NCBI GenBank assembly: GCA_019448385.1
Contig: JAGTXO010000061.1
Span: forward strand, 1-64,000
Direction of reading: 5' to 3'
DNA from: Diacronema lutheri
Taxonomy: Eukaryota; Haptophyta; Pavlovophyceae; Pavlovales; Pavlovaceae
Length of the DNA stretch: 64,000 bases
The translations under genes were made by a program, and so were the position numbers. Shown here piece by piece: positions 63,546-64,000 of this stretch; position 1 is the first letter of the stretch, and each line of letters begins with the position of its first letter. Below the pieces are notes generated by a model that was not told the origin of the DNA, ran no database searches, and worked only from the letters and a program-made list of their open reading frames with translations.

Positions 63546-64000
63546 ATGACGCTGAGCGTGTCAGACGTGCGCGCGGTGGCGTCCAACGTCTTCCTTTTTG
63601 GCCTCGTCCTCGGCATGGCCGGCACGATCGAGCCCAAGGCCTTTGAGAAGCGCGTTCGCGAGTATCGCGGCCTCGTGATGGGGCTCGCGTCGCAGTTTGT
63701 GCTCCTGCCCTTCCTCGGCTTCCTGGTGGTGCGCTCGTTCAAGCTCGACGCCGTGGCGGGGATCACGCTGCTGATCACCACCACCTCACCTGGCGGCGGC
63801 TTCTCTGGACTGCTCTGCTCGCTGTGCAACGCCGACCTGGCGCTGTCGGTCGCGATGACGACCGTCTCGACCGTGATGGCCATGTTCCTCATCCCGCTCA
63901 ACTGCCTGATCTACATCAACTCGCTCTACGGCGTGAGCGTGCAGCTGCCGTGGGCCTCGCTTTGCCTGTCCGTCTCGGTCGTCGTCGCCGCCGTCGCCGT
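63546..64000 (+). CDS. SLC10-type (bile acid/sodium symporter family) transporter, 5' part
   Basis: An open frame starts at ATG 63546 (MTLSVSDVRAVASNVF) and runs off the window edge, so only about 151 residues are seen. It begins with hydrophobic helices (NVFLFGLVLGMAG, LASQFVLLPFLGFLVV). The family signature follows: TTTSPGGGFSGLLCSL, then NADLALSVAMTTVSTVMAMFL, then IPLNCLIYINSL. This matches the crossover region of SLC10/ASBT-like transporters, where sodium is bound. Algal relatives include pyruvate and glucosinolate-type plastid carriers, so bile acids are not implied. An upstream exon with a targeting peptide is possible. Confidence 0.85.
   Translation, partial: MTLSVSDVRAVASNVFLFGLVLGMAGTIEPKAFEKRVREYRGLVMGLASQFVLLPFLGFLVVRSFKLDAVAGITLLITTTSPGGGFSGLLCSLCNADLALSVAMTTVSTVMAMFLIPLNCLIYINSLYGVSVQLPWASLCLSVSVVVAAVA

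Noticed and set aside
1-64000. Transfer RNA, ribosomal RNA or known small RNA genes
   Set aside because: None was recognised on either strand by eye; a Fanzor guide RNA may exist but could not be pointed to.

Overview
The window reads as nuclear DNA of a very GC-rich, compact eukaryotic microalga. Host genes sit tens to hundreds of bases apart, often as divergent or convergent pairs. Their introns are short (about 90-370 bp), mostly with GTGCG-type donors and GCAG acceptors; one looks like a GC-AG intron. Conserved eukaryotic genes (ribosomal protein L26, an S6K/RSK-like kinase, TMEM209, Sec14-like, EF-hand) rule out a prokaryote. The base composition, GC-AG splicing, Fanzor content and poly-G/poly-C tracts would fit a haptophyte, perhaps a pavlophyte, but nothing here proves it.

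Left part (1 to about 27.6 kb): a large mobile-element-like block with all its genes on the minus strand. Its core is one enormous gene (407-19282). It is read as three exons joined in phase 0 and would encode about 6,200 residues. Two segments look like Ulp1/C48 cysteine proteases and others look like decayed versions. These are followed by a YqaJ-type exonuclease domain, a chromodomain and a C-terminal Fanzor (eukaryotic TnpB/OMEGA) nuclease with all three RuvC acidic positions and an acidic tail. Upstream of it come a USP-type ubiquitin protease gene and a broken gene with a PIF1-type helicase core. The block has no recognised transposase and no capsid gene, so its family is left open.

Boundary (27.6-31.6 kb): a small membrane-protein exon, two inverted AT-richer MITE-like elements with roughly 100-bp terminal repeats built on TGTAGGG units, an unrecognised coding remnant, and a TATA-like motif.

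Right part (31.6-64 kb): host genes in order are a coiled-coil protein, a sulfotransferase, an AGC kinase, a RING-H2 ligase divergent from an FHA/SIM protein, a small membrane protein, a Sec14-GOLD protein, a small secreted/membrane protein, a ZC2HC1-like zinc-finger protein divergent from a double NTF2-like protein, a 2-kb minisatellite of 45-bp units, an EF-hand protein, TMEM209 divergent from a double imidazoleglycerol-phosphate dehydratase, two adjacent armadillo/IQ proteins, RPL26, and the start of an SLC10-type transporter.

The most unusual items are the Fanzor megagene, the IGPD tandem fusion whose two halves have lost complementary metal-binding motifs, the FHA protein with three tandem SUMO-interacting motifs, and the nested MITE palindrome. 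All gene models were made by eye from reading frames and splice motifs; no search or expression data were used.
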